64,000 bases of DNA from Mucor racemosus. Lineage: Eukaryota > Mucoromycota > Mucoromycetes > Mucorales > Mucoraceae. Under the pieces are notes generated by a model. That model did no database searches and was not told where the DNA came from. It was given only the letters and a program-made list of their open reading frames with translations. Shown here piece after piece: positions 46,530 to 59,358 of this stretch. Where the stretch lies: contig JAPEHQ010000017.1 of the NCBI GenBank assembly GCA_027405735.1, positions 627,501-691,500 of the forward strand, written 5' to 3'. Each line of letters opens with the position of its first letter. Positions within the stretch are counted from its first letter, which is position 1. The position numbers and the translations under genes are program-made.

Positions 46530-48184
46530 GTATTATTTATTATACAATATATATACACACAACACAAACAATAACAAGCATGCATATGTAAATAACTGCA
46601 ATTTGCCTTTTCTCGCTCTTTCTCTTTCTTTCCCTGTATTATTTATTTCTTGTATATTACCATTATCACTTTATTATTATCTACACTTTCATTTCCTCTC
46701 TTTTTTTTTAATAAAAAAATATTGCCTTACTTTTTCGGTTAATTCTTTAACTATAAAAATCGATATTTTTTTTTTAACTGTAGTGGAATTTGTCTATGAA
46801 GTCATTTAAGCCTATTTAGAATCTTCTTTTGCAACATTTTGACAATACAATTGTCTGATTTTTTCATTTTAGAAAAATCATGAAAAACGTCATTAAGTTT
46901 CTATTAAAGAAGGAAATTTATCTTGATTTGGGTATCTGTCAGCATTTTTGAAAAAATATGACGAAATATAGAACACTTTTTTTATTATACCTAAATCAAG
47001 ATCTGAGGCTAGTGTATGAAATATTTGGTCTGAATGATGTAAAAGAATCTTGCCATCATCATGTCGTTTAAAGTAGTATTTGAACCGTGCTTTGACTATA
47101 ATATGTAATAATGGCTCTAATGAGAGCTGCCATTCATATTATATATGGCGCCACCAGCCATTGCATGGAATCAGGTGCCTGATAACACTGAAACAAACCA
47201 CTCAGCAGCAACAATACAAATAATATAGATGATGGAATAACATAATTACAAATGGATATATGATTTACCAATTATATGATAACCCGAATATCAGCGGATT
47301 AACTTTTTAGTTTATTGCTAATAGTAGTCTTATCAAATACCGTACACAATATTATGCAAAAAATGACACTAAAGGCGGGGACTATATTTAAAGGATTGCT
47401 TCAGGGGTTTCATACGAGGAACTCTTAAATGAATTTATAGATGTGGCTATATGCGAGCCGAAGTTAGCTCAAATATATCTTTTGTATATCTATGAAAAGA
47501 GTTGATGTCATATACTTTAAGTTAGAAATCGTATATTACGTGAAAAGCCGCATTCAAATCCTAGAGTTCTTATGATACATCTTGGTGTTGAATTGCTGCA
47601 GCTGTGTATAGTTTAATCAATGCAAAGATACATGCTCAATTCTAAAAGTTTGTTAAACATTTAAAGCTAATCTTTTCCATTTCTCTCTGAGAAAAAAAAA
47701 CAGTTTGACAAACTGATAAATCAAGGCACACTTTAATTTAATCTAGTAACAGATTCCAGAATCTGATACAGTTGTTGCTTGCTTAGCGTAGGTCAACTTA
47801 TATTACTTGATGAAAATTCGAAATATTAATGATGTAAAAACCGTGGTGGAGCAAGATAGATCTCATCCATACCGAGAAAATTAAGTCCACGTATGCAACT
47901 AAATTTTTTTCTGCTGTATATGAACGTTTTTTAGGCATTAAGAATTCATATTTTTATAATTTAAAAAGTAATCGATTTTTCTTTTAATATATATGATGTT
48001 GATTATATACAAAAAATGAACCATGTTTTGTATAATAGCACTCATAGGTATAGCCTTGCTCAACTATTAGATGAAACAAATAATGAGGAAACAATACTAC
48101 ATATGATATGTGCTAAATTAAGGGTGGTTGATTTCCAAAGCCGCTAGTCCTTAAAACAGGAGAGTGCTACTTTTATAAAGTGTA
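46530..48184. other. Gene-poor intergenic region
   Basis: 3' UTR of the SAP gene, then AT-rich DNA with no domain-bearing frame and no clear repeat until the 1.2-kb family begins near 48185. Confidence 0.4.
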
Positions 48185-49375
48185 ACTCCGTAATAAACAG
48201 CCTTTAGGATAAACCTTAGACAGTGAAAAATAGATATTAATTGATCTCATCATATTATCTATTCCTGAATTCATTTTATATCTTACTAAAGATTAAAAAA
48301 GACTTAAAATCTACTGCTTTTCTCTCAAAAACTAAGTCTCACTTTTCATCCCTGCTCTACTTTTTTTTCCCACTAAATAACACCAAGAAAAAATTATATG
48401 CCAATGTACCTGAGATGTTCACCTTTAATCCAAAAACAAGTATCCAAAAATATTCTACTTTTTGCAGTTGGTATTAATTTTTCAGTGCTAAGGTTTAGGT
48501 TTCAGATTTTTTACGCATATTTTACTATTAATGGATTGAAAACTTTGAGGCTTCATATCTCTAGAAAAAATTAAGCTATACTAACACTTTTTAATAATAA
48601 AACTTACTTGTTTTAAAGTGCTCTATAACATATTTTAATATAAAAAAATTCTGAGCACTTTTATTTTTTTTCATTTTTTTGGCATTTCTATAGTAGGTTT
48701 CAAAATATTGGTTAAATTGAACAACATTTTTTTTGCATTCATGTCATCAAGCTCGTTAAGCTCTCTAGGACTCAATTTAGAGTTTTTTAAAATATTGATT
48801 TTTCGTGGAGATATCCTCAAAAATATGTACAAAAAGATACCTTCATCTCTAGCTTCCATTTTCCCCTTGTATACCCTCATCCCAAATTCTGAAACTGAAA
48901 AAATTTTGGACAAAAATCCGGTTTTCTCTACGAAAAATGCAGCTAGAAAATTTTGCAATAGCTCTATCGATAGATAATTTTTTTGCGCATTACTTTAGTT
49001 TATTATATTTAAAATATACTTATAAAAAGTGATGTGTATCTTCAAAAAACCTCTAAAATTTCAATTGCATTTTACACAAAATTTAATGTGGAATGTTTTT
49101 TTGATTTTTGTTTAGATGGATGCAGAATCTAAAACTGTACAAAAACTATTTAATACGCTAAGTCGACTTACTTTGCAGCTCTTGAGCCATTAAACGATTT
49201 TGTTTTTTTTGAATCATTTTTCGTTCATTTCAACAAATAAATTTTGGAACCCCGTGATGATAGGTTTTAAGCTGTGATAAGTCCCTATTATTTTGATTAT
49301 CTCGATGAAAAATCAATACTTTTCGTTGAAACAAAAATGTAGGGTAGCTTTGAGTTGTATATACCTTGTGAATAA
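48185..49375 (+). repeat. ~1.2-kb unclassified repeat, copy 3
   Basis: Same orientation as copy 1 (28388), about 80-85% similar by eye. It carries the uninterrupted version of the MITE target site. The minus-strand frame is open over 96 codons (48671-48958) with many conservative changes, for example REGIFLY-type and ISPRKINILK segments retained. Confidence 0.85.
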
Positions 49376-50391
49376 AAGTATTAATACATTAATTTAGGTA
49401 CATATTTAATTTTTTATAATAAATTTTAGGTCAATTTTGCCAATTTTTGTCAATTTTTATCAATAATAGGCAGTGAACTTATATTCTAATATTAACTTTT
49501 TAATTTTTGGAAAAATATCAATGGCCTCTAGAGGAAATATGTATTTTATTTGAAGACTTGATGTAATTTGACTCAATATTGGGCGAAAAATCCAAAAACA
49601 ATCTGAAAACTATCGGGAGCCATTTGAAACCTACTTGACAACAGAAACCCTATCTTGGCGAATTTCGAATCTAATGACTTTCAACCTTACATGAGAGTGG
49701 ATAGGCATCTTTGGCACAGCTTTCACAAAGGGCAACTTCTACAACCTATTGTATGTCGAGAAAATCATCGCTGAAATGAATATAGGTTAATGCGGATTTT
49801 ATCAAAAACAATAAAAAATTCGATCATTACGAATAAGGCTCCAGGTAAGCTGCCACTCTACATGATATGAACATAGATATGGGTAGATAATAGATACTAC
49901 AAGCATTTCAGATATCAGCTTCCATGGGCCATTGTGCATTCGGTAAACATCAACAACAGGTTGGTTATTTGTTATTTACACATTGAAGATAGTCGGTTAT
50001 TGATTAATTTTTACATTGATACTACAAATACCAAAGACTTTTACTCAACTTTTATAGCTATAAAAGATTAATATATTAAATTGTATTAAATTGTATTAAA
50101 TTGTGTACATTTAGCTAGGGGTATGATAATTTTAAGAGACTACACAATTAGTAGAGATACCAGCAATTGAAAATTGAGATTTAACATAATTCTTTGTAGA
50201 AAAGACATAGGTACATGTATGCATACTACGATAGTTCCACGAACGACAGAACATCAATTGCACCATAAAGGTCAAGAGTAGATAATTTTAATATGTTTTA
50301 TAGCGAGTCTATATATTTATAAATACATTACAACATAATGTCAACTTTAAATTAAGAATATGTATGTACAAAAAGTAGTGGTTTCTCTTCT
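49376..50391. other. Intergenic, no gene seen
   Basis: AT-rich, with a short TATTAAATTG direct repeat near 50080-50100. No supported coding region. Confidence 0.4.
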
Positions 50392-52570
50392 TTACGTTAT
50401 AGGGTATGTTTTGTATTCATTAATAACGAATATCGTTACAATCATAGACATCACTGTTGATATTCTTACAATTAGCTGCAGTATATTATATGATTGTATT
50501 ATACACTTACCCATCCACAAATCCCATTTATCTCTCATAAAACTTCTGAAATTTATAACCTTTTGCTCTTCCATTTCATCGATCAAGTAAGTATTTACGA
50601 TACTATTTCTCATTCCAACAGCTAAAAGGATATGCATTTACGTCAGTCAAAATAATTAAGCTATTTCTTTTTACAATATTAATACATACAAAGATAATTG
50701 GATCCTTTGCTACTCCAAAACATGGTTGCTCCAACAGGCTATATAATTAACAAATATGAATAATCTATACAGCAAAAAAGTAAATAATACTTACTGCAAT
50801 GGTTCCAATTTGACCCTCATTTGGTGTTATGACCATTCTCAAAATCCATTCTAATGGTTTTTCTAAATGATGTGGGCTTCCTGTCAAAGGTTTTGATTCA
50901 AAAACACTGCCTATATCAGACCAGCTCTTTTGAATTTGATCACCTGAACCGCGTTTATAAATATAGATATAATTCGCTTTTGTCCACACTGCTAATAATG
51001 TACCATTGGAGTTCAATTGCACTCCACGAATGTCAGTAGCATCAAATACTGTGTCACTGGGTTCAATTGAATCAGGTACTTGCATGGCATGATAATATTC
51101 ATGCAAATAGTCGCCATCACTAGTTTTATAAAGGTATTTTCGTTCATTTCCATTATTCATGAGAGCACTGAGATTATCAGTAAAGTCTAAAGTTTGAAAG
51201 TCATTTCGAATAAGAGAAACAACCATGGTTTTGGAGTCCTTTGATCGAGAAATGGAAGGAACAGGCATATTAACTAGAGTACGCTCTTGATGAAAGTGCG
51301 CTCCGTCAACAAAAGCCATATATTCCAAGTTTTCATCGATAAATGTGGTGTCCTGTATAGAAATATGAAATATAAATAACGTTATCGACTAACTTTTTCT
51401 GAAATTACTATTCACATTTGCGTTGAGACGGTATCTAAAAATCCATTTGCCCTTCTTTGTACCTTTATCTGTCGATTTGAGAGTAGTACCATCAGATATA
51501 GTAACATTTGTATGAAATAAATCCTTTGTTTTATGAATATCAAGAGTAAATACACGATATGTTTCAATACTAGAAAACAGACAGATGAATATTCAGCTAT
51601 TTGTACGCCAATTTTGTCCTACTTACTTTGGAGAGTATAATTTGCATAGTAAGTTTGCATGAGATTCAGTTCCTCCTGGTTGATGATAGGCTCGAACGAG
51701 ATCTCCTGTCTGCCCTACAGTCGTTGTAATGGTCTGCGATTTTTCAGAGTGAGGAGATAATAAGAAAATATCAGGCAATGCAATTATTCTAAATCTATAC
51801 AAATCTGGATCACTGTTTCAAAATAAATTAGCACGTTGGAAATTTACATTTATGCAAATCCTACCGAGCAAATAATAAAGAATCTTGTTCTAACGAAATT
51901 GCAGTAATCATTGTATTTCCAGGCATTAAAATATCTTTGAATTCATAATTGAGTGTTGCGTTCTCATTATTTGCTAAATAATAAACTCGCACAAAGTGTT
52001 GAACATTATCATTTTCGAGTGTATGATATAAAACAGCAAATTGCACAGAACCACTATCTTCAGGACTTTTTGATATTTTTGTGATTGGACCAGGTAATAG
52101 ATGTTCAAAGCAAGTTTCCCAATCTGTATAAAATGTACCTTTTAATGCATAAAATGTAATATGAAATAATTAATGCTACTGTACCTTCTTCAGGTTCCTC
52201 TTTTAAAAGGTCGCTTTTTCTCTTTCTTGCTTGAATAACGAGTCCTAATATCATCATCAAGACATTTAGGATTGCAGTCTATACATTATTAATCATTCTA
52301 CACTTAACCATTCACATTGACTTTAACTGAATCTACACCACGAATAAATCCTCGATTAGCATCTAATACAGCTTCATAATGAATATGTGTTCTGTATATA
52401 AATTCGTCTTGTTCTGAAAGTATAACTTGTGATGGCTCATTTAATCTTGAACGTTTTGGTATAAATGCTTGCATAATGACAGGATGTGGATATGGAGTAT
52501 CTTGCAATAGACTTACCAAATAAATCATGGCAAGTCCAGTTACCAATAGTACCAAGACACGCCACTTCAT
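50392..52570 (-). CDS. Unrecognised membrane protein (~600 aa, 8-9 exons)
   Basis: Start ATG 52570 gives MKWRVLVLLV, an N-terminal transmembrane anchor. A second hydrophobic segment (ILNVLMMILGLVIQARKRK) is in exon 2 (52185-52278). Then come exons 51865-52138, 51627-51812, 51416-51569, 50795-51352, 50690-50738 and one starting at 50621. These encode a ~400-residue domain with recurring hydrophobic/aromatic strands (VQFAVLYHT, DLYRFRIIALPDIFLL, KWIFRYRL, GTLLAVWTKANYIYIY) that could be a beta-propeller. Two points are unsure. The first intron is either 37 nt (donor GTGAAT) or ~90 nt (donor GTATTA). A GTAAGT donor near 50506 may lead to a different C-terminus than the frame ending at 50392. I do not recognise the family. 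Confidence 0.6.
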
Positions 52571-52800
52571 TTTGTATATATATATATATATATATATATA
52601 ATGTGTATACAGAAGAAAGACTATTGCGGAAACAGGTCCCGAATTTAAGCGTTTGATAACCATTTCATATTTTACAACAAATCGTCCCCCGCCCTTTTTT
52701 GCCCCTCCTCCCTCCTTTTCCTTTTTATTTATATATATAACTGTTAATTATAATAATATTCAAGAAAACACAAAAAAAACCTGTATCTTTTTTAGATTAA
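52571..52800. promoter_or_regulatory. 230-bp bidirectional promoter
   Basis: Head-to-head starts at 52570 (minus) and 52801 (plus). It contains a (TA)n run next to the minus-strand ATG and C/T-rich blocks (CCCTTTTTTGCCCCTCCTCC) followed by TATATATAAC, a plausible TATA element for the plus-strand gene. Confidence 0.5.
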
Positions 52801-54716
52801 ATGTCTTCTAATTTTCCACACGAACTTGAACCTTGTTTAGCTCGTCTTGGAACCACACCAGAAGGTAAAATATATATTACAAATGTTAATAATGAATTTC
52901 TATGGTAACCTAGGAAAATTCTTCTTTTTTCTTTTCTCAGACAAACCTGCTTTTATTAAAGAAGTGTATGCAGTAGACGACATAGAAACACTAAGACAAA
53001 TTATCATAAGAAAAGAGAGAGAAAGACAGAGCATTGCCAATGATTTAGAAGTAGCAGCTAGAATTGGTCTCGTTATTTCTGAAACAAATGAAGCTATTCA
53101 ACTCAAGGTACCATTTAATTTAGTAACCATAGCAACCCATTTAATAACCCATCGATTTTAGCTCGAACATTTAGAAAGAGAAAATAAAATGTTCCAAGAT
53201 GAACTTAGATTACGAGCAAATAACACAAAAAAAGATAGTAACCATGTAATTGTACCTAATGAAGGTCTTTTATTATCAGAAGAAGAAGAAAGAATTTATC
53301 TTACACAAGAATTGGATCAAGCACGAAGAGAATTAACAAAATTTAGAAAAGAAATGGATGGCTTATCTGCTCAGTTGAATGATATGGCATCAGAAATGGT
53401 TGATTCTCGTTCAAAAGTGAGTGTTTATGCAAAAAGATTAGCAGAAGTAGAACAGAAATTAGCAGCAACTAGAGATGTGAATACAAACCTACAAGCTTTA
53501 CTAGATAAAGCCTTAACTTCACAAAAACAATCAAGCTCAAATACTTCCCATCTAGTCAAAAACATTCAAATGGATTTATCAAGAGTAAAAATTATTACCA
53601 TGTCTATATATTTAGTCTTTTGATAGTTAATATTTTATCATCATAGGTTGTTTCTGAAAACGAGCAGTTGAGAGCACGCATTGCTGAACTCGAAAATCAA
53701 CAGATTGAATGCGAGGAAAAATTAGCTGCCATGGTAATTCAGGCACAAGAGTATGCAGCTAGATTAGAGCAAGCTCAAGACACGATCCATAGTTTGAGCG
53801 AACCCAAATTACTAGATGAAGATGATTTCCCTAGCATGAGTCAACACAGTGGCTTCAATTCATTTTCTATCTCTTCACAAGATGGAACAAAAGAAACAGA
53901 AATTACAAAGGTACAATATGCTACCAAAAAGATATAAGCTTAATATGTTAAACCATTATTTAGGGGCCTGTATTTTCTGCAGAATTTAGACAAGAAATGC
54001 AAAAAGAAATCGAACGTAATTTGAACCTAAGAAACGAAATTCGTCATCGTATAATTACAGCTGATCCTCATAATTCAGATAAAAAGAAATCCCAAGAGGG
54101 ATTGAGATATCTCGTTTCAGAAAGAGAAAATGCCGGATTAGCTAGTCTGTCTACAAGCACCAGTTCATCTACTAATTCATCGATCTTGTCTACTGTCATG
54201 AAGAAAGAAATGATACACACAACTGCAGCTGCAGCAGTTGCAGCAGTAACAAATACAGCACCTAATTTAAATCAGCATGCATCCAACACTACTCATACCA
54301 ATCATACATATAATACATCTAATAATATAAATATAAATAATAACAATAATAATCATAGCCATCATCAAACAACACAGCAAATGTCACCGCCATCAGCAGC
54401 AGCAGCAGCAGCAGTACCACCACAATCATCATCAACAACCGTAGAGGATGAACCAAAAGCACCTGTATTGAGACCAGCAAGCTTTTTAACTGGGTTTGGT
54501 GGTTTTGGTTCTGAGACAGGATTAGGTATTGGTGGTAATTTCATTACAAGGGGTATTCCACCAAGAGCTTTTGCTCCTTCAGGTACTTCTTCTGCGACAA
54601 ATGCATTATCGGCTTCTCGTGGAGATGGACCAAGTATATCAACGAGATTCTTTCAGAGATTAGCTTCAAGATTGGATGATTATGATAAAAAAGTCCCTTC
54701 TTCCATTAGTAAATAA
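52801..54716 (+). CDS. Coiled-coil protein with dynein-adaptor-like CC1 box (556 aa, 5 exons)
   Basis: Exons are 52801-52864, 52941-53107, 53162-53584, 53647-53910 and 53964-54716 (1671 nt in phase). Residues ~35-230 are a long heptad-patterned coiled coil. In it, DLEVAARIGLVISETNEAI contains AAxxG (Ala60-Ala61-Arg-Ile-Gly64). This is the CC1-box signature with which BICD, Spindly and HAP1-type adaptors bind the dynein light-intermediate chain. The AAxxG box sits near the start of the coil, as in those adaptors. A second conserved-looking segment (PVFSAEFRQEMQKEIERN) opens exon 5, followed by a low-complexity Ser/Asn/His/Ala tail and a Gly-Phe-rich stretch. A role linking cargo to dynein is inference; the coiled coil itself is plain. 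Confidence 0.75.
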
Positions 54717-55531
54717 TAAATTATATATTGATGCGATATAGTCTTAATGCTGTCTACAATGTTGCACAAAATACGTAGACGTGCAGTTGGGTTGGGGAAA
54801 TATTTTTCTGAGGATTTTCGCATTGAAACATTACAACCCCGATAATATTACATTGTTCTTTAAAGGAATTTTACATGCTTCAAAGAGCTGTAAAATGAAG
54901 TTAATAATACATGGATAGGTAGCTACACATATCAAGATTTACCCTATATTATTTTGTTTTGAAGAAAAGTTTAAAAACTAGGACCCATAGCTTATTTTCT
55001 GAAAGATATGCTAATATTTGATTTTCATTTCATCAAAGAAATCATCACTCCACCATCTGCAATGATGGCAATATCAAACAGGAGCACTAAACATATGCCT
55101 TTGCTATTAAGCTGGAGGTTGGCAAATCGTTTAATCGAATTTTGTGTATTTTTACCAATAAAAGACACTTTCATGCCCGATTTAATTGAGTTGGATCTTG
55201 GGCAAAATCCTAGTAGAAATACCCAAGGATTTCCTTTTTTTGAGCAATAAACCATAAAGAATCAACTGCAATCACATTGATTATAATACTGGCCCCCTCA
55301 TTCTCTCCTTTGTGAATGAAATAATCAAAATTTAAAGAAAAGTAAACACGATTAATCTTTATGATTGGCTCATATCTTTCAGCATTTCCCTTTCATTTCA
55401 ACCCAATGGACAATGAAAATTTATCTTTTTTTTTTTTTTTTTTTTTTTTTTCGAAATAATAATAAAATTTTTCCCTTTATTCCTTTTATTCACTTTTACT
55501 TTTAACTAAATCCCCCCTTATCAAGAAGAAT
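54717..55531. other. Intergenic, 3' UTR and promoter
   Basis: No supported gene. A ~30-nt poly-T tract at 55423-55452 and a T/C-rich leader precede the next ATG, as for other genes in this window. Confidence 0.45.
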
Positions 55532-58367
55532 ATGGCTAGTCTTGTTGAAGACTTGGAGTCTGATTCCTCGGAGGAAGAGTGGGTTATTAGTTCTATTAAC
55601 GAAACAAAGCAAAAAGCAAAGCAAAAGGAACAACACCAACAAAAGATCCCAGCCACTAATAACTACAGCAGGAACAGACCCAGTTTATCTGCTGCTTCAT
55701 TTCGAATGGCAAGAGCTTATTTACCATCACCATCATCTTTAACGCCATTCCAACCTTCTGCTGCCGCCATTGCTGCTATTACAAAGACTAAACCATCAAC
55801 GCCATCACCATCTTTATCACCGGCACCAGCACCAGCATCAGCACCAGCACCATCCCCATCACCACCACCACCTACAACAAGATCAACAGCCGCATTACCA
55901 GTTCAAAGCAAAATAAACAACACGTCTGCTTGTAATATTCCAGCACCATCATCAACCCACATTTCCAATGAAGAATTAATCGAAATATGTACACACATGG
56001 ATGACAATTTATTAGTTACTCGACTTGTCAATGTATACAAAAGTGTTGAAATATACATCCGTATCCGTGAAATTGAAACTGGCTCAGTTATTGAATCAAG
56101 ACTTAAAGATTATTTGCATTATTGTGATAATCCCTGTGATTTTATTCTTGTAAATGACTCGATCCCGTGCTTATTTTTGAGATTTAACTAACTGTTTTTC
56201 TTTCTTTCTATGTTTACATATTAGAGCACTTTGATTACATTATCCAATTACTTTGCAGATAATTCAAAAAACAAGGATTTGACAAGCAAATTTAGAAGAT
56301 TATTAGCAAATAATCTATGTAGTGCTCTTGCGAAGTTTTTAGATATACCTCTCGATAAACAAATTGAACAGTTCAAGTCAATGCAGCAACAACAACGGGG
56401 CAATCAACCAGCTGAAGAAGTAGATTTAATTTCATTTGCTGATGATCATGATGAAAGCCAAAAAGAGGATCTAGATTTGATATCATTTGATGACACTGAT
56501 GAAGATATTGATGATGAAAGCGAGGAAGATGATGACGATGATGATGAAGATGATGAAGATGATGAAGAAGAAGAACATGTAATTACACTTGCAGAAATCC
56601 TAGGTGTACCTGCCAGTTTTCTTGAACGATATACCCTGACTCGTGATCATCAGTTAAAACTTGTTCAAATGATTGATACTATACCTTCACCAGTCATTGT
56701 CTATTACGCTATGGATGTGTTTAAATTGTCAAAGTTAATTGCTTTTGGGTGTGAATTAGAACAAGATGGTATGAAATTATGCCGTTCTCTGATGAAACAT
56801 GCCTATTACGATGAAGCTGTTGCCACCATTCGTAAACTTGAACTACTATCTCGATTCCCTCCAAGTTCTACCGCTGATCATTTCTTTACTGCCGGTCATG
56901 GCATGTATCTTCCAACACTTTATTCGGATTATCCCGATTTTCAAAAGCAACTATTGTCTTTTATCAATAAGCAACTTCGCTTTAATTATGCTGGTAATCT
57001 AGATATTGTGCCTCAAAAATATTTGAAAGATTTGTTTGATGGTACTGATAAAACTCAACAATTATCAAGATTGAAAGAACGTAAATTTCAGAAAGATTTA
57101 GTTAATTGTGGCGCAAAAATCATGAAAGAATTAGATATACAATCAGGTGATGACTATTACTTTATTTTGCTTTCACAACGCTATGCCTGCCTGCGTTATA
57201 TTCTTGCTCAAAGAGCAATTCAGCAATTGGAAGATAACGATACCTCAATTGATGCCAGCTCCAATTTTAATGGTCTGATTGATCTAGTTTGCGAAGATGA
57301 CATTGTTTTGGCTAGATTGGCTATCAAGGAATTGATTGATACAGGTGATGTTGTTGCCCCACCTTATTTTGCTTCATTGTACAAACAGCAAGAGTTTTAT
57401 TGTCGTTATAATGCTTTACCCTTGAACCAACGCTTATTAGGTGTCGTTAAAGGAGAACAATTATCTCGTCATCGCACAACATATTCACGCAAGAAACCTG
57501 TTAAAACACAGCCCGAAAACTTTTATAGACTATCACCTTATGTAAAACGAGTATTAGTAGACTCTGAAGCAACGCTTTTGCGAATGAGAGATATCCTTTC
57601 CTCGTCAACTATTTGTGGTTTAGATACGGAATGGGTTCCTGCATTTGCAAAAACTGGATTTGTCAAGACAGCACTCATGCAAATTGCTTCAGATATAGAT
57701 GGATATGTATTTTTATTAGATTTAAAGACTATTTTTGAACCTCAAAATGATAATTTGTATCGATTGACTGAAAACGTCTTGAAGCTTTTATTTGGGGATA
57801 AAGATATTATCAAATTAGGTAAATATGGAGAAAGTAATTGCTAGTTAGTGTACATGTAACTAACATTACAATTATGTAGCGTTTGATTTTTCTGGTGATT
57901 TAGATTTGTTACATCTTTCCATGCCTTCATCAATAGAATGGGATATCCAAAAACTTGTTGATTTGAAAAATATTAAATCACCTGATGGGAAAGCTGTTAA
58001 AGGTGGTCTTGCTGGTGTAGTAAATACTTTCCTTGGTGTTGCATTGAACAAACGTCAACAACTTAGTAATTGGGAAAAGCGACCACTCACAGAAGAACAA
58101 GCTGTTTATGGAGCCTGTGATTCATGCTGCTTACTAGACGTATATTATGTACTCTGTCAACGCAATCATGCATTTGTAAAAGATTTACCAAGATCCTCTT
58201 ATCTTAACAACACATCAGAAAATATATCACCAAGCTCCTTGAATATTAGCAATGCTAATACTATCTATCAAACATCACAACCGCCACCTTTATCGTCATT
58301 TTCATCTTCGTCTTCTTTATATTCATCGTCACCTCACAAACAATCACGTCGTTCCCCTCAGTTTTGA
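55532..58367 (+). CDS. DEDDy 3'-5' exonuclease, mut-7/EXD3-like (899 aa, 3 exons)
   Basis: Exons are 55532-56149, 56225-57818 and 57880-58367 (2700 nt in phase). The C-terminal 3'-5' exonuclease domain has all three Exo motifs. ExoI is GLDTEW (Asp673, Glu675), ExoII is in AFDFSGDLDLLH (Asp744/Asp746), and ExoIII is AVYGACDSCC with the Y-x3-D spacing (Tyr814, Asp818), placing it in the DEDDy class with WRN, RRP6 and mut-7. Upstream are ~450 residues of helical repeats (e.g. LCRSLMKHAYYDEAVATIRKL), as in mut-7/EXD3. The N-terminus is a Pro/Ser/Ala-rich region with an acidic run (~residues 290-325). The C-terminus is Ser-rich. Nematode Mut-7 acts in RNA silencing; whether this one does is inference. 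It lies 4 kb from the LINE derivative, with no functional link visible. Confidence 0.88.
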
Positions 58368-58532
58368 TTATTATTCCAGCATCCATTTCTCCCTCTCTCT
58401 TAACTTATATCTCCTTTTATTAAAGTAAATAAACTATTTGTAATAGAAATTTTAATTATATTGAAGGTTTTCGACTAAACAAAATAGGCAATATCTGTTA
58501 TAGAAACATGCATTTTCTACCAGAAAAACCGT
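58368..58532. other. 3' flank of exonuclease gene
   Basis: AT-rich 3' UTR region with a TTTTATTAAAGTAAATAAA-like polyadenylation context. No gene. Confidence 0.4.
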
Positions 58533-59261
58533 CTGTCATATCATACATTCATTAAAAAATTGCAGAAGCGAGCCCGTAGAACAACGCCGTAATTGAGCAT
58601 AGCATGATTGAACGGCTAAGTCTCTTATACTATGGTATTATATCTAAGTTTTAAATAAAAATGCGTTTTTTTTTTTACTTTTCTTATATTTAACCACGTA
58701 CGATCTGAAAACTCAGACTTTGTAGCGGACATTTTTCGGGGCTCACTTTATCCTTACCAACACTCATGATTTTGATCAAAAAACAGAAAAATCAAATTTT
58801 GATACAAAAATTAACGTTTAAATATACTACATTGTAAGAGAAAATTGTAGCTATGACTAATGCACATTTTATAAAAGCTTAATATTAAATGTTAAGTAAT
58901 GAAACTTTGCACTTTTGGCCCAAAAACGGTTTTTTGATTAAAGGATTTTCATGTAATATTTTGAAATAAAAATGCTTGTTATTTTTTATTGAGAAAATAG
59001 AGCGCCAAATGTTGTATACGTGTATATTTTTTGTTTTTATAATTGGTAGTATAATTAACTCTAGATTTGCAAAATCAGAAAAAAAAATTGAAAAATGTCA
59101 AAATTGATGATCTGGACAAAAATAATTTTCGAAATTAATATTCCGCTTATAAGCCTTGTAAGTCTTAAAAATAAGAGATTTTATAATACTTGAGAACTTT
59201 TTCAAGAGTTTACAATGCTGTACCCAATGATTCAAACTTATTACTGTAAATCTTTATACAT
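58533..59261 (+). mobile_element. Internally deleted LINE derivative, ~0.73 kb
   Basis: Plus-strand order: the 5'-end unit (AATTGAGC, GAACGGC), then the LINE 5' region up to and including the first ORF1 codons (ATGATTTTGATCAAAAA at about 58767-58783), then directly the LINE 3' region to 59261. The join falls where both LINE parts share TTTGATCAAAAA (17222-17236 and 11681-11690 in the full copy). All of ORF1 and ORF2 (~5.5 kb) is missing. It keeps both ends and could have been mobilised in trans. No coding capacity remains. Confidence 0.85.
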
Positions 59262-59358
59262 GTTAATATTGTGTGGTAGTTTGTTTGATGATAATGTAGT
59301 CTTACGTTATAATTATTGAGCTAGAGATGATTTGCTGTACATAAAGGTTTGGTCTTAC

